A stretch of DNA of 64,000 bases from an uncultured Oscillospiraceae bacterium (GTDB lineage Bacteria; Bacillota; Clostridia; Oscillospirales; Oscillospiraceae), in assembly GCA_934512135.1 (NCBI GenBank), contig CAKSWT010000002.1, positions 124,001 through 188,000 of the forward strand. The letters are read 5' to 3'. The position numbers and the translations under genes were made by a program. How positions within the stretch are numbered: the stretch's first letter is position 1; each line of letters starts with the position of its first letter. A model generated the notes under the pieces. That model searched no databases. It saw nothing but the letters and a program-made list of their open reading frames with translations, and was not told where the DNA came from. Positions 15,592 through 25,144 of this stretch are shown in pieces.

Positions 15592-16720
15592 CAACCTGGC
15601 CCACAATGTAGCCGTGCTCCGGGAAAAGCTCCCGGAGGGGTGCAAATTCTTGGGCGTGGTCAAGGCCGACGGCTACGGCCACGGCGCCGTACCGGTGGCC
15701 CGGGAGCTGGAAGGGCTGGGTGCGGAATTCCTGGCGGTTTCCAACTTTGAGGAGGCCCTGCAGCTGCGCCGGGGAGAGATTCACCTGCCCATTCTGATCT
15801 TGGGCTACACGCCCCCTGAATTTGCCAGGGACGAGGCGGCGCTGCAGATTACCCAAGAGGTCCACAGCCTGGAATACGGGAAGCAGCTCTCCCAGGCCCT
15901 GCTGGGCAGCGGAATGCAGCTGGACATCCATATGAAGATTGATACGGGCATGAGCCGCCTGGGCTTTTTTGCCGATGGCCGGGAGGAGACCGTTCCGGAG
16001 CTGATTGAGCTTGCCGCCCTGCCCGGCCTGCGCACCACCGGCATCTTTATGCATTTTGCCGTATCGGATACCCCGGATGAGGAGGACTACACACAGCTGC
16101 AGCATCGGCGGTTTATGGGGGTGGTGGATGCCCTCAGGACCCGGGGGGTGGACCCGGGGATCGTCCACTGCGCCAACAGTGGCGCAACCATTGCCTATCC
16201 CCAGTTTGCCCATGATATGGTCCGGCCCGGCATTGCCACCTACGGCCTGGACCCCTCCGGGGCGCTTCACGGCATGGCGGACCTTCGGCCCCTGATGACC
16301 CTAAAAACCACCATCGGGGCAATTCGTCCCTTTGACCCCGGGATCACGGTAAGCTATGGCCGGACCTATACCACGCCGGACCACCGTGTGATTGCCGTGT
16401 GTCCCATCGGGTATGCCGACGGACTGCCCCGGCGTCTGAGCAACCAGATCTCCTTCCTGCTCCATGGAAAGGCCGTCCCGGTGGTGGGACGGATCTGCAT
16501 GGATATGTGCATGGTGGACATCACCCAGGTGCCGGAGGCCCAGGTGGGGGATACGGTCACGGTGATCGGCGCCGATGGGGATCGGCAGGTCACCTGGGAT
16601 GATTGGGCCGATCAGCTTGGGACCATTTCCTACGAGCTGCTCTGCGGCATCAACAAGCGGGTCCCCCGGGTGTATTTCCGGGGCGGGGAACCGGTTGACC
16701 GGCTCCAATATATTGTGTAA
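15542..16720 (+). CDS. alr: Alanine racemase
   Basis: This 392-residue PLP enzyme interconverts L- and D-alanine for peptidoglycan. The PLP lysine is Lys41 in VVKADGYGHG and the opposing catalytic tyrosine is Tyr272 in VSYGRTY. An eight-stranded barrel is followed by a C-terminal beta domain with GRICMDMCMVDIT. The start at 15542 is chosen because the residues before it (from a longer in-frame ATG at 15500) lie inside the lipoprotein gene and are not conserved in the family; AAGAAGG precedes it. Last gene of the operon, closed by a strong hairpin. Confidence 0.96.
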   Translation: MKTQKMLKRTWAEVNLDNLAHNVAVLREKLPEGCKFLGVVKADGYGHGAVPVARELEGLGAEFLAVSNFEEALQLRRGEIHLPILILGYTPPEFARDEAALQITQEVHSLEYGKQLSQALLGSGMQLDIHMKIDTGMSRLGFFADGREETVPELIELAALPGLRTTGIFMHFAVSDTPDEEDYTQLQHRRFMGVVDALRTRGVDPGIVHCANSGATIAYPQFAHDMVRPGIATYGLDPSGALHGMADLRPLMTLKTTIGAIRPFDPGITVSYGRTYTTPDHRVIAVCPIGYADGLPRRLSNQISFLLHGKAVPVVGRICMDMCMVDITQVPEAQVGDTVTVIGADGDRQVTWDDWADQLGTISYELLCGINKRVPRVYFRGGEPVDRLQYIV

Positions 16721-16728
16721 TCGCATTC

Positions 16729-16759
16729 GGCGGCGTCTGTCCTGTGGACAGGCGCCGCC
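16729..16759 (+). terminator. Hairpin after alr
   Basis: GGCGGCG/CGCCGCC and CTGTCC/GGACAG pair in one long stem with a TGT loop and a single bulged base. The T run after it is weak. Confidence 0.7.
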
Positions 16760-16860
16760 TTGCTGCAGATGAAGCAGAGCCGTGAAATCCGGAAGGGGAG
16801 GAAATGAAGGGATGAATGCAATTTAACCAGATAAAGCGCCTGTGCAGCGGCCGATGATAG

Positions 16861-16927
16861 AAAGTTGCACAAAAATCTGAATCCCATCTTGCAAAAACAG
16901 AATATTTTTATTCAGAAATGCAACTTT
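16861..16927. repeat. Long inverted repeat upstream of gltB
   Basis: AAAGTTGCA (16861-16869) and CTGAAT (16877-16882) are matched by ATTCAG (16910-16915) and TGCAACTTT (16919-16927). It lies 57 bases before the gltB -35, a place where an activator or a repressor could bind. The rest of the 400-base space between alr and gltB holds only the alr hairpin, the gltB promoter and a 100-base untranslated leader. Confidence 0.5.
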
Positions 16928-16983
16928 GTAGATTCGTTCCATCATAAAAAGCGTAAAAATCTCGAAAAAACCAAAAAATAATA

Positions 16984-17012
16984 TTGACATATGCAAGACG
17001 TAAAACTATAAT
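16984..17012 (+). promoter_or_regulatory. gltBD promoter (full consensus)
   Basis: TTGACA (16984-16989) and TATAAT (17007-17012), both perfect, with the ideal 17-base spacer. About 100 bases of untranslated leader follow, containing a short ATGGACGCATCCAT hairpin. Confidence 0.92.
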
Positions 17013-17120
17013 GTTCAATAATCACGGTACTGAAGCTACCGGCGCGTCACATGCAAAACCGGAAACGGTATGCTGAATTGATGGACGCATCCATGACTTT
17101 TTCACGGAGAGGTGTTATCC

Positions 17121-20100
17121 ATGACAACAAAACAACAACTTACGCCGCCGCTCTATGATCCGTCCTTTGAGCACGACAACTGCGGCATTGGCGCCATTGT
17201 CAACATCAACGGCGAAAAGGACTACGCCACGGTGGACAATGCCCTTGCCATTGTCGAACGTCTGGAGCACCGCGCCGGCAAGGACGCCACCGGAGAAACC
17301 GGCGATGGCGTGGGCATCATGCTGCAAATCCCCCATGAGTTCTTCCGGGAGACCATGACGGGGGTGGAGCTGGGCCAGGAACGGGACTATGGCGTGGGAA
17401 TGTTCTTCCTGCCCCAGGACGAGCTGCTGCGGAATCAGGCCAAGAAAATGCTGGAGACCATCTCCCAGCGCCGGGGAGTGGCGCTGCTGGCCTGGCGTGA
17501 GGTACCCACGGACCCGGATGTGCTGGGGCAGCGGGCCAGAGAATGTATGCCCTGCATTATGCAAGCCTTCTTTCAGCGGCCGGCCCACTGCGCAAAGGGC
17601 CTGGAGTTTGATCGAAAGCTCTATGTCATTCGGCGGGAGTTCGAGCAGAGCCACGAGGAAACCTATGTGGTGTCCATGTCCAGCCGCACCATTGTCTACA
17701 AGGGCATGTTCCTGGTGAAGCAGCTGAGAAAGTTTTATCTGGACCTTCAGGACTGCCGGGTAAAGTCCGCCATCGCCATGGTGCATTCCCGGTTCTCCAC
17801 CAATACCAACCCCAGCTGGCAGCGGGCCCATCCCAATCGGTTTATTGTCCACAACGGAGAAATCAACACCATCCAGGGCAACGCAGACCGTATGCTGGCC
17901 CGGGAGGAGACCATGGAGACCTCCGCCTTTACCGAGGAGGATCTGGGAAAGGTCCTTCCGGTGGTCAATGTGTCCGGCTCCGACTCTGCCATGCTGGACA
18001 ACACCCTGGAATTCTTGGTGATGAGCGGTATGGACCTGCCCAAGGCGGTTATGATTACCATTCCCGAGCCCTGGGTCAACAACCGGGCCATGAGCCAGAA
18101 GCGGAAGGATTTTTATCAGTACTACGCCACCATGATGGAGCCCTGGGACGGCCCGGCCTCCATTCTGTTCTCCGACGGAGATCAAATGGGCGCGGTGCTG
18201 GACCGGAACGGTCTGCGTCCCTCCCGGTACTATATCACCGATGACGGCCGGCTGATTCTGGCCTCCGAGGTGGGAGTTCTGGACATTCCCGACGAGAAAA
18301 TCGTCAAGAAGGCCCGGCTGACTCCGGGAAAAATGCTGCTGGTGGACACCAAAGAGGGGAGAGTCATCGAGGATGACCAGCTCAAGGACCACTACGCCAA
18401 TCAGTCCACCTATGGCCAGTGGCTGGATAATCAGCTGGTGTATCTGGCGGATCTACCCATTCCCAATCGTGCCGTCTCCAAGTATTCCAAGTATGAGCGG
18501 GCCAGAATGATGAAGGCCTTTGGCTATACCTACGAGGATTTGAAGCTGTCGGTGCTGCCCATGGCCATGACCGGCTCGGAGCAGCCCACGGCCATGGGAA
18601 TTGACGCCCCCCTGGCCTGCCTTTCCCAGACCCATCAGCCGCTGTTTAACTACTTCAAGCAGCACTTTGCCCAGGTGACCAATCCCCCCATTGACTCCAT
18701 TCGGGAGGAGATCGTCACCGCCACCAATGTCTATGTGGGAACAGACGGCAATCTCCTGGAGGAAAAGGAATCCAACTGTCATGTGCTGCGGATCAACAAT
18801 CCCATTCTCACCAGTGTGGACATGCTGAAAATCCGCAATATGAACAAGCCCGGCTTCAAGGTCCACACCATTTCCATTCTCTACTATAAAAACACCAGCC
18901 TGGCCAAGGCACTGGACCAGCTCTGCAATTCCGTGGACCGGTCCTACCGGGAGGGCTGTAATATCATCATTCTCTCGGATCGGGGCGTGGATGAAAATCA
19001 CGTTGCCATACCGTCTCTCCTGGCGGTGTCGGCGGTGGCCAAGCACTGTGTCCGGACCAAAAAGCGCACGGCGCTGGGCATCATTTTGGAGAGCGCAGAG
19101 CCCCGGGAGGTTCACCACTTTGCGACGCTTTTGGGCTATGGCGCCTCCGCCATCAATCCCTATCTGGCGCTGGAGAGCATTCAGGGCATGATTGAGGACG
19201 GGCTCCTGGATAAGGACTACTACGCCGCGGAAAAGGACTACACCAACGCTGTGCTCCACGGCATTGTGAAAATCGCCTCGAAAATGGGCGTCTCCACCAT
19301 TCAGTCCTACCAGGGCAGTCAGATTTTTGAGGCCATTGGAATCAACCACGACGTGATTGACAAGTATTTTACCGGCACCGTGAGCCGGGTGGGCGGCATT
19401 GGCCTGGATGAGATTCAGGCGGACGTCAACGCCCTGCATGACAAGGCCTTTGATCCCCTGGAGCTGTACACCGATGTGGCGGTTCCCTCCATTGGGCTCC
19501 ACAAGTACCGGGCTGGGAAGGAGCGGCATCTCTACAGCCCCATGGTGGTGCATCTGCTGCAGCTGTCCACCCAGACCGGGAACTATGAAAAGTACAAGCA
19601 GTATGCGGCGCTGGTGAACGACCCCGGCAATATCATCAATCTTCGGGGAGCCATGGAAATCCACTTCCCGGAGGATGGCGGCATTCCCCTTGACGAGGTG
19701 GAAAGCGTGGAGAGCATTGTAAAGCGCTTCCAAACCGGCGCCATGAGCTTCGGCTCCCTCAGCCAGGAGGCCCACGAGTGTATGGCCATCGCCATGAACT
19801 CCATCGGCGGCAAGTCCAATACCGGCGAGGGCGGCGAGCTGGAATCCCGGTATCGGATCGGCCCTGACGGGCTGGACCGCTGCTCTGCGGTTAAGCAGGT
19901 GGCCTCGGCCCGGTTCGGCGTGGACTCCAAATACCTGGTAAACGCCAAGGAAATCCAAATCAAAATGGCCCAGGGCGCCAAGCCCGGAGAAGGGGGCAAT
20001 CTTCCCGGGAAAAAGGTCTATCCCTGGGTGGCCAAAACCCGTTATTCCACACCCGGCGTGACGCTGATCTCTCCGCCGCCCCACCACGACATCTATTCCA

Positions 20101-21668
20101 TTGAGGACCTGGCGCAGCTGATTTACGATCTGAAAAACGCCAATCGGGATGCCAGAATCTCCGTGAAGCTGGTGTCCGAGGCGGGAGTCGGTACCGTTGC
20201 CGCAGGCGTCGCCAAGGCCGGTGCGCAGCTGATTCTGATCTCCGGCTTTGACGGAGGCTCCGGGGCGGCCCCGAAGACCTCCATCCAGAATGCAGGCCTT
20301 CCCTGGGAGCTGGGGGTAGCCGAGACCCACCAGACCCTGATTATGAACGGCTTGCGAAGCCGTGTCATTGTGGAGGCCGACGGCAAGCTGATGACCGGAC
20401 GGGACGTGGCCATCGCCTGTATGCTGGGAGCGGATGAATTCGGCTTCGGCACCACGGCGCTGATCGCCATGGGCTGCATTATGATGCGGGTGTGCAACAA
20501 GGACACCTGCCCGGTGGGCATTGCCACCCAGAATCCGGAGCTCCGGAAGCGCTTCTGCGGAAAGCCGGAGTATATCGTCAACTTTATGAAGTTTGTCGCC
20601 CAGGAGCTTCGTGAAATCATGGCCAAGCTGGGGATTCACACCGTGGCGGAGCTGGTGGGCCGGAGTGATTTCCTGGGGGTCCGGGAGGACCTTCGGGGCC
20701 AGCGGGCGGGACTGCTGGATCTCCGCTCGATTTTGGACAACCCCTATTTGGACCAGCGGCAAAAGTCCATGTACAACCCCGCCGACGAGTTTGACTTCCA
20801 GCTGGAGCGAACCCTGGATATGAAGGTTCTCCTGAAGGAATTCAAGAAGAATCTGAAGACCGGCGACAAAAAGCAGGTGAGCCTGAGAGTCTCCAGCACC
20901 GACCGTACCCTGGGTACAATCCTGGGCAGCGAGATCACCAAGAGCTTCGGAGAATCTCTGCCGGAGGACAGCTTTGTTGTCAACTGCACCGGCGGCGGCG
21001 GTCAGAGCTTCGGCGCCTTTATTCCCAAGGGCCTGACCCTGCGGCTGGAGGGGGACAGCAACGACTACTTCGGCAAGGGCCTCTCCGGCGGAAAGCTCAT
21101 CCTCTATCCCCCGAAGAAGAGCCGCTTCCAGGCCGATGAAAACATCATCGTGGGCAATGTGGCGCTCTACGGCGCCACCTCCGGCAAGGCGTTTATTGCC
21201 GGCGTGGCGGGAGAACGGTTTGCCGTCCGGAATTCCGGCGCCTATGCGGTGGTAGAGGGCGTGGGCGACCACGGCTGTGAGTATATGACCGGCGGCCGCG
21301 TGGTGGTGCTGGGCGCCACCGGAAAGAATTTCGCGGCAGGCATGTCCGGCGGTATCGCCTACGTCATCGACGAGGACAGCGATTTGTACCTCCGGGCCAA
21401 CAAGGAGATTGTGGCCCTGGAAACCGTCACCAGCAAGGCCGATGTCATGGAGCTCAAGGCCATGATCGAAGAGCATGTGGCCGCCACCGGCAGCCGAAAG
21501 GGCAAGGAGATTTTGGAGAACTTTGCGGTATATCTGCCCAAGTTCAAAAAGGTCATCCCCAACGACTATAAAAAGATGCAGAATATGATCGTCCGTATGG
21601 AGGAGAAGGGCTTTAACAGTGAAGAGGCCCAGATTGAAGCCTTCTATGCGGCCACCAAAGCCAACTGA
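17121..21668 (+). CDS. gltB: Glutamate synthase (NADPH) large subunit
   Basis: The 1515-residue large subunit makes two glutamates from glutamine and 2-oxoglutarate. The N-terminal class II amidotransferase uses Cys21 (in NCGIG) as nucleophile after removal of a 20-residue propeptide; ammonia then passes to the central FMN domain. The 3Fe-4S ligands are Cys1119, Cys1125 and Cys1130 in CIMMRVCNKDTC. The C-terminal beta-helix (from about 1240) has the repeated Gly-rich turns. The start at 17121 has GGAGAGG 8 bases upstream. A GTG codon three codons earlier is less likely because it overlaps that site. gltD follows after 14 bases. Confidence 0.97.
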   Translation: MTTKQQLTPPLYDPSFEHDNCGIGAIVNINGEKDYATVDNALAIVERLEHRAGKDATGETGDGVGIMLQIPHEFFRETMTGVELGQERDYGVGMFFLPQDELLRNQAKKMLETISQRRGVALLAWREVPTDPDVLGQRARECMPCIMQAFFQRPAHCAKGLEFDRKLYVIRREFEQSHEETYVVSMSSRTIVYKGMFLVKQLRKFYLDLQDCRVKSAIAMVHSRFSTNTNPSWQRAHPNRFIVHNGEINTIQGNADRMLAREETMETSAFTEEDLGKVLPVVNVSGSDSAMLDNTLEFLVMSGMDLPKAVMITIPEPWVNNRAMSQKRKDFYQYYATMMEPWDGPASILFSDGDQMGAVLDRNGLRPSRYYITDDGRLILASEVGVLDIPDEKIVKKARLTPGKMLLVDTKEGRVIEDDQLKDHYANQSTYGQWLDNQLVYLADLPIPNRAVSKYSKYERARMMKAFGYTYEDLKLSVLPMAMTGSEQPTAMGIDAPLACLSQTHQPLFNYFKQHFAQVTNPPIDSIREEIVTATNVYVGTDGNLLEEKESNCHVLRINNPILTSVDMLKIRNMNKPGFKVHTISILYYKNTSLAKALDQLCNSVDRSYREGCNIIILSDRGVDENHVAIPSLLAVSAVAKHCVRTKKRTALGIILESAEPREVHHFATLLGYGASAINPYLALESIQGMIEDGLLDKDYYAAEKDYTNAVLHGIVKIASKMGVSTIQSYQGSQIFEAIGINHDVIDKYFTGTVSRVGGIGLDEIQADVNALHDKAFDPLELYTDVAVPSIGLHKYRAGKERHLYSPMVVHLLQLSTQTGNYEKYKQYAALVNDPGNIINLRGAMEIHFPEDGGIPLDEVESVESIVKRFQTGAMSFGSLSQEAHECMAIAMNSIGGKSNTGEGGELESRYRIGPDGLDRCSAVKQVASARFGVDSKYLVNAKEIQIKMAQGAKPGEGGNLPGKKVYPWVAKTRYSTPGVTLISPPPHHDIYSIEDLAQLIYDLKNANRDARISVKLVSEAGVGTVAAGVAKAGAQLILISGFDGGSGAAPKTSIQNAGLPWELGVAETHQTLIMNGLRSRVIVEADGKLMTGRDVAIACMLGADEFGFGTTALIAMGCIMMRVCNKDTCPVGIATQNPELRKRFCGKPEYIVNFMKFVAQELREIMAKLGIHTVAELVGRSDFLGVREDLRGQRAGLLDLRSILDNPYLDQRQKSMYNPADEFDFQLERTLDMKVLLKEFKKNLKTGDKKQVSLRVSSTDRTLGTILGSEITKSFGESLPEDSFVVNCTGGGGQSFGAFIPKGLTLRLEGDSNDYFGKGLSGGKLILYPPKKSRFQADENIIVGNVALYGATSGKAFIAGVAGERFAVRNSGAYAVVEGVGDHGCEYMTGGRVVVLGATGKNFAAGMSGGIAYVIDEDSDLYLRANKEIVALETVTSKADVMELKAMIEEHVAATGSRKGKEILENFAVYLPKFKKVIPNDYKKMQNMIVRMEEKGFNSEEAQIEAFYAATKAN

Positions 21669-21682
21669 GGAGGGAATCACAA

Positions 21683-23155
21683 ATGGGAAAGCCTACAGGT
21701 TTTTTAGAGTATGATCGGCAGGAGTGCCATGTGATTCCTCCGGAGGAGCGCATTCAAAATTGGAAGGAATTCAAGCCCCTGATCTCCCGGGAGGAGCAGC
21801 AGCGGCAGGCCGCCCGCTGTATGGACTGCGGCGTGCCCTTCTGCCAGGCGGGCATGATGTTCGGCAATGCGGTGTCCGGCTGTCCGCTGCACAACCTGAT
21901 CCCCGAGTGGAATGATCTCATTTATGAGGGCAACTGGGAGCAGGCGTATTACCGCCTCCGGATGACCAATAATTTTCCGGAGTTTACCGGACGGGTCTGC
22001 CCCTCACCCTGTGAGAAGGCCTGCTCCTGCAATCTCCATGGGGAGGCCGTGACCTGTCACAACAACGAATTGGCGATTATTGAAAACGCCTTCAACCGGG
22101 GGATCGTAAAGCCTCGAATCCCCAAGGTCCGCACCGGAAAGAAAATCGCCGTCATCGGCTCCGGTCCTTCGGGCTTGGCGGCGGCGGATCAGCTCAATCG
22201 CCGGGGCCATTCCGTCACGGTATTTGAGCGCTTTGACCGTCCCGGTGGCCTGATGATGTACGGCATCCCCAATATGAAGCTGGATAAAAGCGTTGTGCTT
22301 CGCCGAATCCATCTCATGGAGGAGGAGGGGGTGGAATTCGTCACCGACGCCAATGTGGGGGACAATGTGGACGCCCAGGAGCTCCTGGAGCACTTTGACG
22401 CGGTGATTCTGTGCTGCGGGGCCTCCAATCCCAGAGATTTGACCGCTCCGGGACGGGACGCCCAGGGCATCTACTTTGCCGTGGACTATCTTCGCGGCAA
22501 CACCAAGAGCCTGCTGGATTCCAATCATACAGACGGCGGCTTCATCAGCGCCAAGGGGAAAAAGGTCCTGGTGGTAGGAGGCGGTGACACTGGCAACGAC
22601 TGTGTTGGCACCGCCATCCGGCAGGGCTGTGAGCATGTGATTCAGTTTGAGATGATGGGAAAGCCCCCTCTGGAGCGTCTGCCCTCCAATCCCTGGCCCC
22701 AGTGGCCCAACGTACTCAAGACCGACTACGGTCAGGAGGAGGCTATTTACCTCCAGGGAGCGGACCCGCGGATCTACAACACCACCGTGGAGGAATTTCT
22801 GAAGGACGAAAACGGACGGCTCACCGGCGTCACCGCTGTCAACCTCAGCTGGGAGGGGGGCAAAATGCAGAAGCTGGACACCTATAACGTGGATGTAGAT
22901 ATGGTGCTGATTGCCGCCGGATTCCTGGGCTGTCAGCGCTATGTGGCCGATGCCTTTGGCGTCAGCCAGACCCCCAGAACCTGTGTGGCCACGGTGGACG
23001 GGACCCATAGGACGGATGTGGAAAAGGTCTTTGTCGCCGGAGATATGCGCCGGGGACAGTCCCTGGTGGTCTGGGGCATCCGAGAGGGCCGGGAAGCGGC
23101 CCGAGAGGTGGACGAGTATCTTATGGGCTACTCCAATCTGGAGCGCGTTGAGTGA
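21683..23155 (+). CDS. gltD: Glutamate synthase (NADPH) small subunit
   Basis: This 490-residue flavoprotein passes electrons from NAD(P)H through FAD and two N-terminal 4Fe-4S clusters to GltB. The cluster ligands are in CMDCGVPFCQ, GCPLHNLIPEW and CPSPCEKACSC; the FAD fold has IGSGPSGLAAADQL and the NADPH fold VVGGGDTGNDCVG. A final GDMRRGQSLVVWGIREGR motif closes the FAD site. AGGAGGG precedes the ATG. It is co-transcribed with gltB and ends at a perfect hairpin. Confidence 0.97.
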   Translation: MGKPTGFLEYDRQECHVIPPEERIQNWKEFKPLISREEQQRQAARCMDCGVPFCQAGMMFGNAVSGCPLHNLIPEWNDLIYEGNWEQAYYRLRMTNNFPEFTGRVCPSPCEKACSCNLHGEAVTCHNNELAIIENAFNRGIVKPRIPKVRTGKKIAVIGSGPSGLAAADQLNRRGHSVTVFERFDRPGGLMMYGIPNMKLDKSVVLRRIHLMEEEGVEFVTDANVGDNVDAQELLEHFDAVILCCGASNPRDLTAPGRDAQGIYFAVDYLRGNTKSLLDSNHTDGGFISAKGKKVLVVGGGDTGNDCVGTAIRQGCEHVIQFEMMGKPPLERLPSNPWPQWPNVLKTDYGQEEAIYLQGADPRIYNTTVEEFLKDENGRLTGVTAVNLSWEGGKMQKLDTYNVDVDMVLIAAGFLGCQRYVADAFGVSQTPRTCVATVDGTHRTDVEKVFVAGDMRRGQSLVVWGIREGREAAREVDEYLMGYSNLERVE

Positions 23156-23160
23156 GAAAA

Positions 23161-23199
23161 GAGACTGTCGGAAAAGTTTTTGGCTTTTCCGACAGTCTC
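23161..23199. terminator. Perfect 16-bp hairpin between gltD and the WYL gene
   Basis: GAGACTGTCGGAAAAG and CTTTTCCGACAGTCTC pair perfectly around a TTTTTGG loop. It serves the two convergent genes. The same stem motif, GTCGGAAAAG, recurs at 2150-2179 and, degenerate, at 31919-31949. Confidence 0.85.
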
Positions 23200-24163
23200 A
23201 GCTATTTTCTATGGCTCCGCGGCACATTTCCCGGTATTGGTCTGCCACGGCCGCCGGCGCCAGAATTTTCACCCGGCCGGCGAAGCTGAACACCCAGGAG
23301 AAGAACACCGGGGAAACCGCCACATTGGCTGTGAGGGTGAACGTTCCGTCTCCCTGGGGAATCATCATAATATCGCTGCCGAATTTGTCCACAGCGCTGT
23401 CCGCCAGGGTCTCCGGGAACCGGAGGGTGACCGCCGCAGAGGCGCCGCCAAACATGCCAAACACCTGCTTGGAGTACTGGGCCATATCCAGGTCCCGGTA
23501 GAGCTCCGGATGGACCCTGGGGGTGTCCAGCAGGGTGATGTCCGCCATTTTGTCCACCCGGTAGTGGGTTTTGCCTCTGGGCTCCGTATGGGCCACCAGA
23601 TAGTAGTTTTCACTGTCCCAGCACAGCGCATAGGGAGAGGCCTGATAGTGCTTCTCCTTTTTTCGCCGGGTGCCGTCGCTGTGCCATTCCAGATAGTGAA
23701 AGGTGATCTCGCAGTTCTCTGTGATGGCGGCGTAGAGCTTGTCCACATTGTAGTAGATTTGCTCGTTGGAGGCCTTGGAGCGTCCCACCAGATGGAGCTG
23801 CCGCCGAAGCTGGGAGGCATGGTACCGGCTGGTGAGGGTTTCCAGCTTCTCAATGAGCTCCAGGGACTTCTTCTGGGTGATAAATCGGGAGCACTGCACC
23901 GCATCTGCCAGCAGCTTTAGCTCCGCCAGTTCAAAGGTCCCGGAGGCCAGGTAGTATCCGTCCGTGTCCCGGAGAATGTCCCATCCGTTTTCCTCCAGCA
24001 CGGCAATATCCCGATAGAGGCTTTTCCGCTCGACATGAAACCCCCGGCTGCTCAGTCGCTCCCCAAGGGCGGAGGCGGAAAGGTGGTGTGTTTCGTCGGT
24101 TTCGTGCTGGAGAATATCCATAATTGCCAGGAACTTTTCCTTGGTGTATTCAGGCTTTGCCAT
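23198..24163 (-). CDS. WYL-domain transcriptional regulator
   Basis: The 321-residue protein has an N-terminal winged helix-turn-helix (about 1-75, with SASALGERLSSRGFHVERKSLYRDI), a linker, a WYL sensing domain (about 140-220, with SPYALCWDSENYYLVAH) and a C-terminal WCX-like extension. WYL proteins usually bind nucleic acid or nucleotide ligands and control nearby or distant genes; the ligand is not visible here. The start at 24163 is preferred because GGGGGG lies 7 bases upstream; an ATG two codons earlier would be too close to it. It is divergent from the phosphoesterase gene at 24283. Confidence 0.9.
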   Translation of the reverse strand: MAKPEYTKEKFLAIMDILQHETDETHHLSASALGERLSSRGFHVERKSLYRDIAVLEENGWDILRDTDGYYLASGTFELAELKLLADAVQCSRFITQKKSLELIEKLETLTSRYHASQLRRQLHLVGRSKASNEQIYYNVDKLYAAITENCEITFHYLEWHSDGTRRKKEKHYQASPYALCWDSENYYLVAHTEPRGKTHYRVDKMADITLLDTPRVHPELYRDLDMAQYSKQVFGMFGGASAAVTLRFPETLADSAVDKFGSDIMMIPQGDGTFTLTANVAVSPVFFSWVFSFAGRVKILAPAAVADQYREMCRGAIENS

Positions 24164-24219
24164 ATCCATTCCCCCCGGTCCAGTGTACCACAGCAGGGGG
24201 AAAAGTACAAATGGAATTG

Positions 24220-24248
24220 TTGCAATTAGCCGAAAAATCTGGTATAAT
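24220..24248 (+). promoter_or_regulatory. Promoter of the phosphoesterase gene
   Basis: TTGCAA (24220-24225) and TATAAT (24243-24248), 17-base spacer. Confidence 0.82.
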
Positions 24249-24282
24249 TAAGTCGAGCATTCGTTCCGACGGGGAGGGGCCT

Positions 24283-24972
24283 ATGAAGATACTGGTGGTT
24301 TCCGACATAGAGAGCAAATTTATCTGGGATCATTTTGACCCGGAACGATTCCGTGACGTTAAAATGATTATTTCCTGCGGAGATCTGTCTGCCAGGTATC
24401 TGTCCTTTTTGGTGACCATGATTCCCTGTCCTTTGTTCTATGTGCCGGGCAATCACGACAAGCGCTATGAAAAAGAGCCGCCGGAGGGCTGCGTCAATAT
24501 AGACGGTCGGGTGATCGTCTATCGTGGGGTGCGTATTATGGGCCTGGGAGGATGTAAGAGCCCTCATCCCACCACCTACGAGTACTCCGAGGACCAGATG
24601 TGGAAGCGGGTGAAAAAGCTGGAGCCTCAAATCAAGCGAGCCAAGGGCATCGACATCTTTGTGTCCCACGCCCCGGCCATTGGCCTGGGAGACGGGCCGG
24701 ATTTGTTCCACGAGGGCTTTCAGGCCTTTCGCTATCTGGACGATGTGTATAAGCCCGCCATTCATTTCTACGGACACCGCCATCTGGGAGAAAACCCCAT
24801 GGACCGCCGGGCCATCTATCCCTATCATGACACCATGATGATTAACGCCTGCGGGTACAAGCTGGTGGAGTATGATCCCGGCGTACCCATGTCTGCCCCG
24901 CCGGGGACACAGCCCATTGTGGATATGCCCACCCCGCAGCCCCCACGTCGGTTTCCTCCGTTCTTTGGGTAA
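24283..24972 (+). CDS. Calcineurin-like metallophosphoesterase
   Basis: A 229-residue cytoplasmic phosphoesterase with the complete two-metal site: Asp8 in VVSDIES, Asp34 in SCGDLS, GNHD at 56-59, His in FVSHAP and the GHRH motif in YGHRHLG. The fold length fits the YfcE-like group of small phosphodiesterases or phosphatases; the substrate is unknown. The C-terminal 25 residues are Pro-rich (PPGTQP, PTPQPPRRFPP) and probably disordered. The start at 24283 follows GGGGAGGGG. Longer in-frame starts lie within the promoter. It is monocistronic and ends at a terminator. Confidence 0.9.
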   Translation: MKILVVSDIESKFIWDHFDPERFRDVKMIISCGDLSARYLSFLVTMIPCPLFYVPGNHDKRYEKEPPEGCVNIDGRVIVYRGVRIMGLGGCKSPHPTTYEYSEDQMWKRVKKLEPQIKRAKGIDIFVSHAPAIGLGDGPDLFHEGFQAFRYLDDVYKPAIHFYGHRHLGENPMDRRAIYPYHDTMMINACGYKLVEYDPGVPMSAPPGTQPIVDMPTPQPPRRFPPFFG

Positions 24973-24977
24973 TTCTC

Positions 24978-25010
24978 AGCCGCCAGACCTTCCGGGTCTG
25001 GTGGCTTTTT
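24978..25010 (+). terminator. Terminator after the phosphoesterase gene
   Basis: AGCCGCCAGACC and GGTCTGGTGGCT form a 12-bp stem with one wobble pair, followed by TTTTT. Confidence 0.9.
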
Positions 25011-25078
25011 GCGCTCAAAGGGTCTGTTTCCAAGGGGGATTTTCTATCGGTTTCCTGAGAAAGCAGGATTTTCCGGGG

Positions 25079-25107
25079 TTGCGAATTCGCCATGTTCCCA
25101 TTATAAT
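25079..25107 (+). promoter_or_regulatory. Promoter of the NTF2/LytTR gene
   Basis: TTGCGA (25079-25084) and TATAAT (25102-25107) with a 17-base spacer, 38 bases before the start codon. Confidence 0.8.
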
Positions 25108-25144
25108 AATTCAGTACAATAAAGACACACCGGAGGGGGACAAG

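Noticed and set aside
17013..17120. Glutamine or other known riboswitch in the gltB leader
   Set aside because: No conserved aptamer sequence was recognised; only a short hairpin is present.
18453..21680. Minus-strand open frame of 1075 codons opposite gltB
   Set aside because: Antisense shadow of gltB; composition is typical of reversed G+C-rich coding sequence and no motif is recognised.
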